64,000 nucleotides of DNA from Apium graveolens. Taxonomy: Eukaryota; Streptophyta; Magnoliopsida; Apiales; Apiaceae. Numbering within the stretch: position 1 is the stretch's first letter; every line of letters starts with the position of its first letter. Location: NCBI RefSeq assembly GCF_009905375.1, contig NC_133650.1, positions 145,832,476 through 145,896,475 of the forward strand. The letters run 5' to 3'. Shown piece after piece: positions 1 to 11,026 of the stretch. The position numbers and the translations under genes were made by a program. The notes under the pieces were generated by a model. It saw nothing but the letters and a program-made list of their open reading frames with translations. It was not told the DNA's origin and did not search any database.

Positions 1-1700
1 TTTGTCTTTCAATATGAATGAGTTTTTATAAAAGCATTGATCATTTAGGGTAAAGTCTTAGCGATTCTCATTCATGTCAAAAGCTCTATAATCTATCTTT
101 ATAAAATTATTACCAACAACATTGTTCGTTGATAAATAATCTTAATAAGAATGATTATGCTACTGATTTCAAATTGTCGTGAATCTGTCACATATAGCAA
201 CTCATATAAATTCACTAAAACTTAAAATCTCATAATTATGTGCGACAAAATATTAACAATATATCATTGTCTGATACTTGTCAAGTATTTTAGATACCAA
301 TAATTATGTTGCATCCTATTTTAAATTAAAATAAGATATCAATAAATTAAATACCAATTATCTATCAAAAATACATCAGCATTCAATTTCATATATCATA
401 CAATTGTTAACTCCTAACAACTATAATATCTCAAATAATATTGGTTCGATAAATAAAGCAACATTAACCAACATTGACTTGTTTCCAATCTTAGAAAAAT
501 ATTCTAAGTTCCATATACTTTGATCCATTGAGTATTGCATCTATTATCAAAGTGTTTAGGAATTTACAAATAAGTATAAAAAAATATTCTAACTTGACAA
601 CGTATGGTTACTTCTAATAAAGCAATCAAACATTTTAACCATAGTTGTACTTAAGAAAGATTTTTACACTTTCTATATTAGTACAAGTGACTGAGGATAA
701 GCATTGATTACTTAGAGGGTTTCAAAGTAATGCCATAAATACTAATACTTCACAATTAGTTCATACTTGAACTCTTAACTAAATATCATTAACTGATATA
801 AGTCAAGAAATTACACACAACTAATCATGCTATAATCATGATTCTGATTGCAGTGAATTCTTGAGATTTAAGTTTTGCTAAATTCACTAAAACCAAAATC
901 TCATAATTAATTTATAACACAAGTTATAATCAATATACTAGATATCAACTGTTGACAGTTTTAGTTATAATCAATCATGCTGCTTATTTATTTTAAGTTA
1001 GTTTGAATTATGGAGCAAATAAAATCATTGAATTGCTTCAATTTCCATAATCCAAAATACCCAAAATAAATATTAAATAAATAAATACTAAATATCTATG
1101 AGGTAGATATTAGCACTTGAATATTTTTATAATTATCCTTGAATAATCATCAATAGGATATATGTGTTATACACATTGCAATCACTCTCTAGATAATTAG
1201 TAACTTTAGAAATACTTTCTAAGCATATAAAATATTGAGAGTTTTATACACATGACTTAGAAAATACTTTAACTTTCAATATTAGTAATTTTAGAAATAA
1301 GCATTGGTTACTTAGAACAAAAATTCTAAATAATATCACTAATACTAAGAGTATCACAATTATTCGTACAAGATACAAATAACTATGCTGCATATTATTT
1401 TTAATATAATTTAAGTTATGAGACTGATATAGAATGGAACTGTCTACAGTCATAATTTAAATCAATTAAGATAATATTCAAACTTAATGCTATAATACTT
1501 AACTACCACAAATGTATATGACATTGTAATCATGATAATCAAGATAGTAGCATTAAGTACGAGGTACTGGATTTTTGATAAATTCACAAGTCCTTTAAAT
1601 ATTGAAGATTTAATCCTTGTGAACTCATATGAAGAATTCCTTACAGATGGGATTTCCAGCTCATATGCAATGAATGATATCCCACACTTACAAACCAGTC
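1..1700. repeat. AT-rich, internally repeated non-coding tract
   Basis: No coding region can be supported here; short open frames lack any recognisable motif. The tract is very AT-rich and seems to hold diverged direct repeats. The phrase gcattgatcatttaggg near 33 recurs as gcattgattacttagaggg near 702 and gcattggttacttagaac near 1302. A block ttcactaaaac...aaaatctcataatta near 208 recurs near 892. Spacing is about 600 to 670 bp. It lies directly downstream, on the minus strand, of the Copia RNase H remnant, so it may include that element's 3' LTR or a decayed satellite; LTR ends were not found. Confidence 0.45.
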
Positions 1701-3960
1701 TTAAAAAATTAACTTTAACAAGTGATTTAATAAGTGTTTCTGCAAGTTATTCTTTGACTAAAAGACATGCTCTCGAAAGTAATGATACTTGATGTGAAGG
1801 TGCCTTGTCATAGAATGTTCCACAAAGTTGTTGTATTTGAAGTTGTTTCTTATCATAATAAGAAATCAATCTTCTTTCACGAAGTCGACAGCTTCCTAAG
1901 ATGCTTCTCCTGTTACTTAGGTTGACAGCTATAGAGATGCTTCTCCTGTCTTTCTTACTACCTGCGTAATCCATATCTCTATATAGCCAAACATGTTAAA
2001 CACAATATCTTTAGGGTACTTTACTCCAAAAGTTGATAGTCCCTTAAGATATTTAATAATCTTGTTAATAACTATAAGATTGGATTCTCTATGATCAACT
2101 TGGAACCTTGCAAATTGGCATCTTGAGAACATTACATGTTATCTATTAGCATTTGAGTAAAAGAGTGAGCTCGTCATACCTCTATAGCTTGTCATTATAC
2201 CTGAGTTGCACTGATTAAACTTTAGTGGGTTCTGTTGGTAAGTAGTCTTGGCATGTTCAGAATCTTCCAAATTTTGCATCTTCAAAAGATCCTTAACTTA
2301 CTTGTATTACTATCATTCTTTTGGTTTACTTGTGCCCCTAAAAGAATTGTTCTTTTGGCTTGCTTGAGCTCCTAAAAGAATTATTCTAATGGCTTTCTTA
2401 AAGTAATCCCAAAAAGAATTGCAACCTTTCCAACACGCTCCTCAATACCTACTCTGCAATTACTTAGAAAATAATCTTGCACAAGTTTTTGTTAGTAGAC
2501 CAACATATAACATTATCATTATATCACTGCACATATAAAATAATATGTTTGTGCCTAGTGATAAGAGAGTTATTAGTATAACGACTCTACTAGTTTATAT
2601 TAAACTTGTAACTTCAGTTAGAGTGTCATACCATGTCCTTGACGATTGCTTGAGTAGTCTACTAGTTCATACCAACCTGAAGTGAGCTTATGAAGAAGAG
2701 ATATACAGAGTTCAATTGATCTGCTACTGAAAAGTCCATGAACTGTTTTCCCTTGACTTCCTTTTTTGACTCACCAACCAGGAAGGAACTTGTACCCATC
2801 TACTAGAGTCCAATTCTAAGTGTAATGTGCATCACGTGCCTGATATGTCATAATATCCTCAAGTCTCGTCACTGGTGCTATCTTTCAGATACTGCTTCCA
2901 GGTAATAACCTAGCATCCAGTTTGGCCTTGTCCCTTGTAACAATGTCATTGTCATTCAGTTTTAACTTCTGGTTATCCTTGTACCAATTACAATATTGTC
3001 ATTTGGTTTGGATACCAGCTTCCCTACATTCTGCTTGCTGACTGATTTAGTTCATCTTCCTTTGCAATCACCCAATCAATCCGGATCTATCAGAGCTTCT
3101 GTAACTTTCTCAGTTTCTTTGTTAGATAGAAAACTAGAGAAATAATCATACACACTCAGTAACCCTGCTAATCATTACTCCACCATCTGAATCACTTAAG
3201 AACTAGACTCTGGGAATAATATTGACATTAAACCCTTTATCTCAGCAGATATGTTCTTTAGTGTCCTCTGATTTTCAATGTGGTATTGTTTCTGACTAGT
3301 TGATCCTTCTATTTCTCCCCCTAAGCTATTGCTGGGATTTTCTGAAAATCCTTACGCTTGCTGATTGGCTTAATTGAAATAATGAGTTGTGTATTATACT
3401 GCCATTCCACAGCTTGGATATGAATCATCAATACCATTAATTTCTCCTTTAACAGCTTGGAGCATGGAGTTGTTGAACTGTGCACTTAGACTTTCAATCA
3501 TCTTTTATTGATCAACCATAAATGGCCTGTAGGTTGTAAACTCCACTGAGTAGCCATGAAGAATATCCTTACGAGTCTTAGCTGTAAATGCCAAGATCTT
3601 CAAACAACTAAAAAAAATTTACTGTTTGCTTTTGTAGAACATTCTCTCCAAATACTTTCAGGTTATCCGATGTTTGTTTTTTTGGCCATTAACTCATTAG
3701 TGGTCTTCATGTATACATCCTGATCAAGGCTTGATCTTACTTGTTACAAACTGCATTGACTGCTTCAGCCCTTTGGTATTTTGAAAGTCTTGATTAGCTT
3801 GATATTTCCCTTATAGCTTTAATCATGTTTCGGTTCTTCCCTTGTATCACTCCATTTTGATACGGAGCTCCATGTGCTGAATATGTCTCAAATACAGTTG
3901 CTTCTAGCTTGATCTTCAGATGTGATAAGTCACCAATTGTGATGTCTTGTCTTGAGAACG
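1700..3960 (-). pseudogene. Copia pol remnant: integrase end, RT and RNase H, degenerate
   Basis: This is the left piece of a broken Ty1/Copia polyprotein read on the minus strand. Near 3794-3930 the translation contains SAHGAPYQNGVIQGKNR, which matches the conserved Copia integrase stretch around the catalytic Glu (usually TPQQNGVVERKNR). Near 2700 a short GWYE matches the RT motif before the palm. Between about 2132 and 1929 CQFARFQVDHRE and IIKYLKGLSTFGVKYPKD match the start of Copia RNase H, and DYAGSKKDRRSIS follows in another frame near 1974. Stops and frameshifts are frequent and no single frame survives. It continues at 11027 on the far side of element A. An inactive fossil; the clade within Copia was not assigned. 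Confidence 0.8.
3956..3960. repeat. Target site duplication of A, left copy
   Basis: The bases gaacg abut the outer end of the LTR at 3961; gaaca abuts the other LTR at 11022. Four of five positions agree, as expected for an old Gypsy insertion with a 5-bp duplication. Confidence 0.7.
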
Positions 3961-4980
3961 TGTTAGGGCGAAAACACGCGCTAATATTCACGCAAGTATA
4001 CGCGTTCGCAAGTAGTATAAGATATAAATCAGATTCATTCCCAAAGAGACTGGTTTAGGTTAAGTTCAATTTATGCACCTATACAACAATGTATAGTTAT
4101 CGCTCAATGCTAAGACAAATAATAAATTGGGTTTTTATTAAACTAAGAGATTATACTAAATAACATTAACTAAGAAAATTGAGGTTAAATTACTATATAT
4201 GACAAACATGGGATTCTAACTTCATTAAATACTTCATTCAATAGCCTTATTGTTCTTAACCTTATCATGTGATATTGATGACACTAATCAGATAACATGA
4301 AACTGATAAACGCCAACTTTCGTTGCACGAGTACCATTCTACCAGACATCCACAAAAGAGATAGAAGCTGAATAGGCACCAATTATATTGAGACCCTATA
4401 TGTCTATAGAATTTGACAACATAACAGTTTAAGCAAGAGTTATCCATAATGATTACATAGGGCAAGTAAAACGGTTAGAGTTACCTACGAATCATGCATA
4501 CACATACATGAACGTATGCTAGCATGGCAAGTTCTAAACCTCTATATTCACTGTCGCTTCAATAGAGATTAACACGCTATCTTATATGTTAGCTACGCAC
4601 ATAAGACGAATAAGCACAACCAATACTAGGATATCAATCAATCACCACACACCAAGATATCGAAACAGTTAACTATTGAAATCCATAAGTAAATCCGCTA
4701 TAACCCCATGATAACGATTAGCCCAGGATTGAACTCATCGTCACCATGGGCTTCAATGAAAGCATGGTATAAAACAAGGTCTTACTAAACTGAATAATAA
4801 TCAAAGTACGAATAAACGAGATCTAGGTTCAACAAGAACGAAAACGAGCATCCAAAGTTACAACTAATTCAAAGAATCACAAGTTGAAAATAAGATCTTC
4901 TTTTTCGGAGTTGTTCTGTGCTTCTAGGTCTTCTCCTTGGTATGCCAATCTTCACGGATGATGAAAACCCTTTTTTTAAG

Positions 4981-4989
4981 TATATATAT
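4981..4989 (-). promoter_or_regulatory. TATA-like box in LTR A (3' copy)
   Basis: Minus-strand CATATATATACTT about 490 bp into the LTR, just past the GC-rich array. The same box is at 10551-10559 in the 5' LTR, where it would drive the genomic transcript. Inference from motif and placement only. Confidence 0.4.
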
Positions 4990-5064
4990 GCCCCTAGTGG
5001 ACCTGGACCCTTAAAATCATCAAATTCCACTCAAAAAAGGCTTTTTCAGCGAAATCAGCGACCA

Positions 5065-5180
5065 GCCGCGCCTTGGGCGGCCGCTCAGCTCTCCTGGGCG
5101 GGCGCTCAGCTCCTGGGCTGCCGCTCAGCTCTCCTGAGCGGGCGTTCATCTCTCCTGAGTGGGCGCTCAGCTCCTGTCTG
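5065..5180. repeat. GC-rich minisatellite in LTR A, five units
   Basis: Five imperfect units of 19-21 bp built on GGGCGGGCGCTCAGCTCCT, in an LTR that is otherwise AT-rich. The 5' LTR copy at 10631-10734 has only four units, so the array changes copy number. Confidence 0.8.
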
Positions 5181-5471
5181 GAAAAATTTATGATGAATCT
5201 TGTTTTGGCCATAACTTGAGTTCTACTTGTCAGAATTAGGCGATTCCACTGCCCACACAAAGCTATTGAGATTCTCTACAACTTGACAATGGCCTTGGCT
5301 TCCAATTCTGATCAAGTTTTATCATATTTCCTTTAAAAGCTCTTTTCTTCATATAACTGATACCTGAAATGCAATAACACAAAACACATCAAAATACCAA
5401 CAACTTGAGTCCAAAACACCAATTTAAGCTTGTAATAAAGCGTTCCAAGTGGATATAAAATCCACTTATCA

Positions 5472-5484
5472 GACCCCCAAACTT
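5472..5484 (-). other. Polypurine tract of element A
   Basis: Minus-strand AAGTTTGGGGGTC directly before the 3' LTR start TGATAAG. It would prime plus-strand DNA synthesis. The same motif precedes the LTRs of element F. Confidence 0.85.
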
Positions 5485-6059
5485 GAATCGATGTTTGTCC
5501 TCAAGCATATACAGACTCAAAACTATAAAACAAACCTAATGCATGAATGCAACTATGTGAATGCAACTAAATGATAATGCAATCGATCCCCTCATAATAA
5601 CCATAACCAAATGAATAAGCCAATGCCTATAAGAATGCAATAACTTTAAACAGAGCTTGAATAAATCCCACAAACCAACTCACAAACCAGAATCGTGCGT
5701 GTGTGGAATGCTTAACAGATATCTCTCGATACTAGATCAATAACCATAACTTATCTATCATCGAAACAATCAAAAGTTTATAAAAATAATAGATAATAAA
5801 CGCATTATGACTCACAACACCTCCTTTCTACTAGAGTTATACAAGGATTCACACTATTATTGAACACATAGTAAAGATGCTTATTTGACCGTGCAATGAA
5901 TGAGGTCCCAAAAGACTTATGCAATAATACCCATGTAGCTAGCGTTAGGTTAGCGGATCCCAGACTATAAAAGCCTTAGGTCACTAGGCACAAAGTCCCC
6001 TAGAACTTAATAACTCGAGTATTAAAGAGCTCACTCTTGATCAATTATGCATAAACACA

Positions 6060-6180
6060 TATTTTTTCTTTCTTTCTTTCTTTTCTCTTTCTTTCTTTTC
6101 TTTTTCTTCTTCTTTTTTTCTCTTTTTTCTTTTTTTTTCTTTTTTTTTCTCTTTTTTCTTTTTTTTTTCTTTTTTTTTTC
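6060..6180. repeat. CT-rich (polypurine on minus) low-complexity tract
   Basis: About 120 bp of T/C only on the plus strand (ttctttctttc... then long T runs). In element F the equivalent place holds a much shorter A/G run near 59967-59990, so it has expanded here. The Lys/Arg-rich frame it gives on the minus strand is an artefact. Confidence 0.9.
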
Positions 6181-6727
6181 AATAATTTCTGAATGAGTGT
6201 GTTTCGCTCCATCTCATTCAACCCTAGACTACTCATAAAAATATGAGCCGGCTACTAGCCATTTGATACCTAGCCTTACAACAACTAGCAATGAAATCCA
6301 AGTTTTTCTCCAGATAAAAAAAATTAGTGTTTTTACGTCATTATGAGAATATCACAAATTCTAAATATAACCAAGTGATTAAATCTCAACAACAAACAAG
6401 TATGATCATGATCTAGATCAAAAGCAACCCTATAAGACTTTGTGAAAATATTTGTTTCTGGCATGCAAATCAATTCATTAAGACTTAAACATCCATCTAT
6501 TCGTCATCACCACACTCAAATCAACATCAACTTATCAAATATCATAGTTCATCTTAAGGGATCATGCTAAATATGCATGCAAATGCAACTATATAAAATT
6601 ACATAAAAATAAACAAATATGTCCTAAATGAACAATCATGCAAAAATATGAATGAACTACAACTAAACATGCAATATGAATCTATATGAATCTATATGGA
6701 CACACACACTACTAATCCTTACATTAT

Positions 6728-6740
6728 CACCCCCAAACTT
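6728..6740 (-). other. Second PPT-like motif inside A
   Basis: Minus-strand AAGTTTGGGGGTG, nearly the same as the PPT at the 3' LTR but 1.25 kb upstream, just after the end of the reading frame. The matching site in F is 59416-59427. It might act as an internal plus-strand priming site; inference. Confidence 0.6.
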
Positions 6741-6790
6741 AAAATTTTTAATGTCCTCATTGAAGGTAATAATAAGGATTTCAGGCATAC

Positions 6791-7074
6791 CTAATTAGCA
6801 GGAGAGTCACCCTCTTCGGGTGGAGGATCAGGTGGCCAATCAACATCGCGACCAGTGTCTCGAACAACAATACCGAAAGCGTGTGTCAAATCTTCAGCAA
6901 AATATCAGTGGATGACATGCATGGCCTCCATATACCTAGTCAATCTTCTATATTATGCATCACCAACACCAGTCCTATCAACTACCTATTGCACATGAGA
7001 AGAACCCTCTATAGGCATGGGAATATCCATCCAACCACTCTCTATATCATCAAAAATATATCCCAACCCCTTAT
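6791..7074 (-). pseudogene. C-terminal tail of env-position ORF, fused to protease
   Basis: Read in the same frame as Gag and protease upstream. Beginning near KGLGY it stops resembling protease/RT and instead matches the last third of the F ORF at 58180-59364: A has GSSHVQ then DA-stop-YRRLTRYMEAM, where F has GSSRAQ then DAQYRRLSRRMDAM, and both end in a Pro/Glu/Asp-rich tail. Stops lie at 6986-6988 (TAG), 6953-6955 (TAA) and 6905-6907 (TGA). The frame ends at TAG 6791-6793. Function of this domain is unknown; it belongs to a family usually labelled putative plant transposon protein. Confidence 0.7.
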
Positions 7075-8050
7075 CATGGGGTGCACCTAAGAATGAATAA
7101 CTCAAGTGATCTGGCAGTCGGTTGAGCTCAAGTGTGGGAGCTTTTTGAATAAATGGTTCAAAACGCTCCTGAGAAATTTTCAGCTCTGCTAACCCAAGAG
7201 AATCGAATGGCATATCCAACTTCCTCTTCCACGGAGGTGCATTCAAAACCTGTAGTTGCTCTACTTTAAAGCACTCCTCTTTAGTTGTGGGTAACTTTAT
7301 TTTCTTGAACACATTAAAAGTGACCTTTTGATCGTAAACCTTCATCGAAAGCTCTCCTTTTTGCACATCGATAATAGTTCGGCCTGTAGCCAAGAATGGT
7401 ATTCCTAAAATAATGGGAATCTTCTTATCTTCCTCGAAATCAAGAATTACAAAGTCAGCAGGGAAGAAGAGTTTATCCACCTTGACTAAAACATCCTCCA
7501 CTATACCTCGTGGATAAGCGATGGAACGATCAGCTAGTTGTAATGACATGAATGTTGGTTTCGGATCAGGCAGACCAAGCTTCTTGAAGATAGATAAGGG
7601 CATCAGATTGATGCTAGCTCCTAAATCACAGAAACACTTGTCGAACGACAAGTTTCCGATGGTACAAGGAATAGTGAAGCTTCCAGGATATTTAAGTTTC
7701 GGGGGTAACTTCTATTGCAGCACAGCACTACATTCCTCCATTAGAGCAACGGTCTCTAAGTCATCGAGCTTCACTTTCCGAGAGAGAATACCTTTCATAA
7801 ATCTCGCATAGCTAGGCATCTGTTTAAGAGCTTCAGTGAAAGGTATGTTTATATGAAGTTTCTTAAACACCTCCAAAAACTTCTCAAACTGCTTATCCGG
7901 CTTTTTCTTTTGCAGCCTCTTAGGAAAAAGAGGTGGGGGATAGATCTGTTTCTCCCCTGTATTACCCTCAGGAGGAGTGTGTTCCACAGTAGTCTTCCTC
8001 GATTCCACCTCTGCTTCCTTCTGCACTTCTTCTTCAGCCACAACTGCATT
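7075..8050 (-). pseudogene. Athila-type protease (retropepsin) and Gag-PR linker
   Basis: An aspartic protease of the kind that cleaves Gag-Pol in the virus-like particle. The motif DLGASINLMP near 7625 is the retropepsin active site in its Athila form (D-L/S-G-A-S), followed by the flap region and PIILGIPFLATG, the second hydrophobic-Gly motif. The linker LELNRLPDHLSYSFLGA is the usual join between Athila PR and RT, but RT does not follow: homology switches near 7075 to the env-position ORF. N-terminally, 7715-8041 is a Lys/Glu-rich linker (FPKRLQKKKPDKQFEKFLEVFKKL region). Stop at 7712-7714. Same frame as Gag throughout. Confidence 0.85.
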
Positions 8051-9394
8051 TTATGAATCTTGAGATTTTTCAGGCTCTTCGTCTTGCTGAATTTGGGGGC
8101 TTGCGACCTTTCCAGACCATAAGGTGATGGCCTTTACCTGTTCTTCAACTTCCCTCTTGCTTGGATTTGTTTCTGTATCACTAGGAAGCGTTCCTGGTGG
8201 TCGATTCAATAAGGTATTAGCAATTTGCCCTATTTGGTTCTCCAAAGTCTTGATAGAAATAGCCTGGCTTTGGCATATAAGCGCCTGGTTTTTGCACATA
8301 AACCGCAACTCTTCCAATTCCAATTTTTCATTCAAAGATAGACATGCACCAAGAGTTTGTTGTTTTGGTATAATTTGTTTCTGAAAACCAGGAGGGTTGA
8401 ATAGCTTATTTCCAAACTGCTGGAACGGTTGTTGCATCATATTCTGATTGTTGCTCCAGCTGAAGTTAGGATGATTCCAGTTGTCAGGATGATAAGTGGC
8501 AGGAACTGGCTGCTGCGATCTCTGAAAGTTGCTCACAAACTGAGCTGAGTCACTAGATATAATGCATTGCTCTGTCACATACGGAGCTGCACACAGCTCA
8601 CAAACACTAATTATCTGCTTAACACCATAGTTAGCCAGAGAATCGATCTTCATAGATAATGCCTTTAGTTGAGCAGTGACAGCCGTAGCTGTATCCACTA
8701 CAAGAACTCCTGCTACCTTGCCCTGTGGACATCTCTGGGTTGGATACTGATATTCATTAGCAGCCATCAGTTCAATTAGATCATAAGCTTCCTTATAGCT
8801 CTTTTCCCATAATGCTCCACATGCTGCTGCATCGAGCATGGGTCTGGACTGTGCTCCCAATCCATTGTAAAAACAATTGATGATCATCCAATCAGGCATT
8901 CCATGATGAGGATATTTCCTAAGCATCTCCTTGTAGCGCTCCCAAGCTTCACTTAGAAATTCTCCCGTTTGTTGCGCAAATTGAGTAATAGCATTCCTGA
9001 GTGCAGCTGTCTTTGCCATAGAGAAGAATTTAGTAAGAAACTTCCGAGCAAGATCTTCCCAAATAGTAATCAAACCAGCTGGTAGAGAGTGTAACCAGCT
9101 CTTAGCCTTGTCCCTCAGAGAGAATGGGAACAGTCTCAGCTTCACAGCATCTTCAGAAACACCGTTGAACTTGAAGGTGTCGCAGATCTCAATAAAGTCC
9201 CTAATGTGCATATTGGGATCTTCAGTTGGAGAACCCCCAAACTGGATTGAATTCTGCACCCATTAAATTATGCCAGGCTTGATCTCAAAGGTATTAGCTG
9301 TGATAGCTGGCCGGACAATGCTAGATTGAATATCATTGATATTGGGTTGAGAAAAATCCATCAAGGCTTTCGTTCATGCTGCTGGATCTCCCAT
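8051..9394 (-). pseudogene. Athila-type Gag
   Basis: Structural capsid protein. The best start is ATG at 9394-9392, because the frame is continuous from there and begins about 110 bp after the PBS; two stops (TGA 9374-9376, TAA 9263-9265) now interrupt the N-terminus. From 9259 the frame is open for 402 codons. The Retrotrans_gag core is clear: FGGSPTEDPNMHIRDFIEIC, LFPFSLRDKAKSWLHSLP and the WEDLARKFLTKFFS stretch, then EAWERYKEMLRKYPHHGMP. The C-terminal half is Gln-rich with no CCHC knuckle, as in many Athila Gags. Ends at TAA 8051-8053, after which the same frame continues into the protease linker. No frameshift in 1.3 kb. Confidence 0.88.
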
Positions 9395-9506
9395 TGTAAT
9401 GAGTATCTGATACACAAACAAATAAACCGTGAAAGTAAAAGAATCTGAGTCAGTGAACTATAACGACCACTGATGACAAGCACATAAACTAAAAATTAAC
9501 ACCGAG

Positions 9507-9524
9507 TCCCCGGCAGCGGCGCCA
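9507..9524 (-). other. Primer binding site of A (tRNA-Asp type)
   Basis: Minus-strand TGGCGCCGCTGCCGGGGA, six bases inside the 5' LTR. It is the PBS form normal for Athila-like elements, complementary to the 3' end of plant tRNA-Asp with small differences. Confidence 0.85.
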
Positions 9525-9530
9525 AAAACT

Positions 9531-11021
9531 TGTTAGGGCGAAAACACGCGCTAATATTCACGTAAGTATACGCGTTCGCAAGTAGTATAAGATATAAATC
9601 AGATTCGTTCCCACATAGACTGGTTTAGGTTAAGTTCAATTTATGCACCTATGCAACAATGTATGGTTATCACTCAATGCTAAGACAAATAACAAATTGG
9701 GTTTTTATTAAACTAAGAGATTATACTAAATAACATTAACTAAGAAAATTGAGGTTAAATTACTATATATGACAAACATGGGATTCTAACTTCATTAAAT
9801 ACTTCATTCAATAGCCTTATTGTTCTTAACCTTAGCATGTGATGGTGATGACACTAACCAGATAACACGAAACTGATAAACGCCAACTTTCGTTGCACGA
9901 GTACCATTCTACCAGACATCCACAAAAGAGATGGAAGCTGAATAAGCACCAATTATATTGAGACCCTATATGTCTATAGAATTTGACAACATAACGGTTT
10001 AAGCACAAGTTATCCATAATGATTACATAGGGCAAGTAAAACAGTTAGAGTTACCTACGAATCATGTATACACATACATGAACCTATGCTAGCCTGGCAA
10101 GTTCTAAACCTCTATATTCACTGTCGCTTCAATAGAGATTAACACACTATCTTATATGTTAGCTATGCACATAAGACGAATAAGCATAACCAATACTAGG
10201 ATAGCAATCAATCACCACACACCAAGATATCGAAATAATTAACTATTGAAATCCATAAGTAAATCCGCTAGAACCCCATAATAACAATTAGCCCATGATT
10301 GAACTCATCGTCATCATGGGTTCTAATGAAAGCATGGTATAAAATAAGGTCTTAATAAACTGAATAATAATCAAAGTACGAATAAACGAGATCTAGGTTC
10401 AACAAGAATGAAAACGAGCATCCAAAGTTACAACTAATTCAAAGAATCACAAGTTGTAAACAAGATCTTCTTTTTCGGAGTTATTTTGTGCTTCTAGGTC
10501 TTCTTCTTGGTATCCCAATCTTCCCGGATGATGAAATCCCTTTTTTTAAGTATATATATGCCCCTAGTGGACCTGGACCCTTAAAATCGTCAAATTCCAC
10601 TCAGAAAAGTCCTTTTCAACGAAATCAGGGACCAGCCGCGCCTTGGGCGGCCGCTCAGCTCTCCTGGGCGGGCGCTCAGCTCCTGGGCGGGCGCTCAGCT
10701 CTCCTGAGCGGGCGCTCAGCTCCTGTTTGGAAAAATTTCTGATAAATCTTGTTTTGGCCATAACTTGAGTTCTACTCATCAGAATTAGGCGATTCAACTG
10801 CCCACACGAAGCTATTGAGATTCTCTATAACTTGACAATGTCCTTGGCTTCCAATTCTGATCACGTTTTATCATATTTCCTTTAAAAGCTCTTTTCTTCA
10901 AATAACTGATACCTGAAATGCAATAACACAAAAACACATCAAAATACCAACAACTTGAGTCCAAAACACCAATTTAAACTTGTAATAAAGCGTTCCAAGT
11001 GGATATAAAATCCACTTATTA
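9531..11021 (-). repeat. 5' LTR of element A
   Basis: Pairs with 3961-5471. Its outer end reads TAATAAGTGG where the other copy has TGATAAGTGG, a one-base change of the terminal dinucleotide. It has four rather than five GC-rich units. TATA-like box at 10551-10559. Confidence 0.9.
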
Positions 11022-11026
11022 GAACA
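11022..11026. repeat. Target site duplication of A, right copy
   Basis: gaaca, next to the outer end of the LTR at 11021; partner gaacg at 3956-3960. Confidence 0.7.

Larger units (their letters stand above)
3961..5471 (-). repeat. 3' LTR of element A
   Basis: On the minus strand the LTR begins TGATAAGTGG at 5471 and ends CCCTAACA at 3961. It pairs with 9531-11021. It carries a GC-rich array of five units of about 20 bp at 5065-5180 (cores GGGCGGGCGCTCAGCTCCT on the plus strand) and a TATA-like box near 4981. The start resembles the F LTRs at 60552 and 62294, and a long middle block with the phrase catgggttctatcatgggc-like sequence is also shared with them, so A and F are sister families. 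Confidence 0.9.
5485..6790 (-). other. 3' untranslated region of element A
   Basis: About 1.3 kb without coding sequence between the end of the fused reading frame and the PPT. It is homologous to 59365-60538 of element F: both hold agtctagggttga, gtgagctcttta, and a stretch ending in gggatccgctaacctaacgct. It contains a second PPT-like motif and a long polypyrimidine run, both listed separately. Confidence 0.75.
3961..11021 (-). mobile_element. Element A: non-autonomous Athila-type Gypsy LTR element
   Basis: A complete LTR element on the minus strand: LTRs 3961-5471 and 9531-11021, an Asp-type primer binding site, a polypurine tract and a flanking 5-bp duplication (gaacg/gaaca). It encodes Gag and retropepsin but no RT, RNase H or integrase. 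The space where these should lie is absent: protease runs straight into the C-terminal segment of an env-position ORF. It must therefore have depended on a partner's enzymes for mobility, if it moved after the deletion. It sits inside a Copia integrase. The LTRs differ at about 8 positions in their first 170 bp, so it is not recent. Its 3' region is clearly related to element F. Confidence 0.9.

Noticed and set aside
6045..6236. Lys/Arg-rich open frame on the minus strand
   Set aside because: It is the translation of the CT-rich low-complexity tract and has no other content.
6791..9394. Stop-codon recoding as explanation for the seven in-frame stops of A
   Set aside because: All three stop codons occur, they are scattered, and each is explained by ordinary C-to-T decay.
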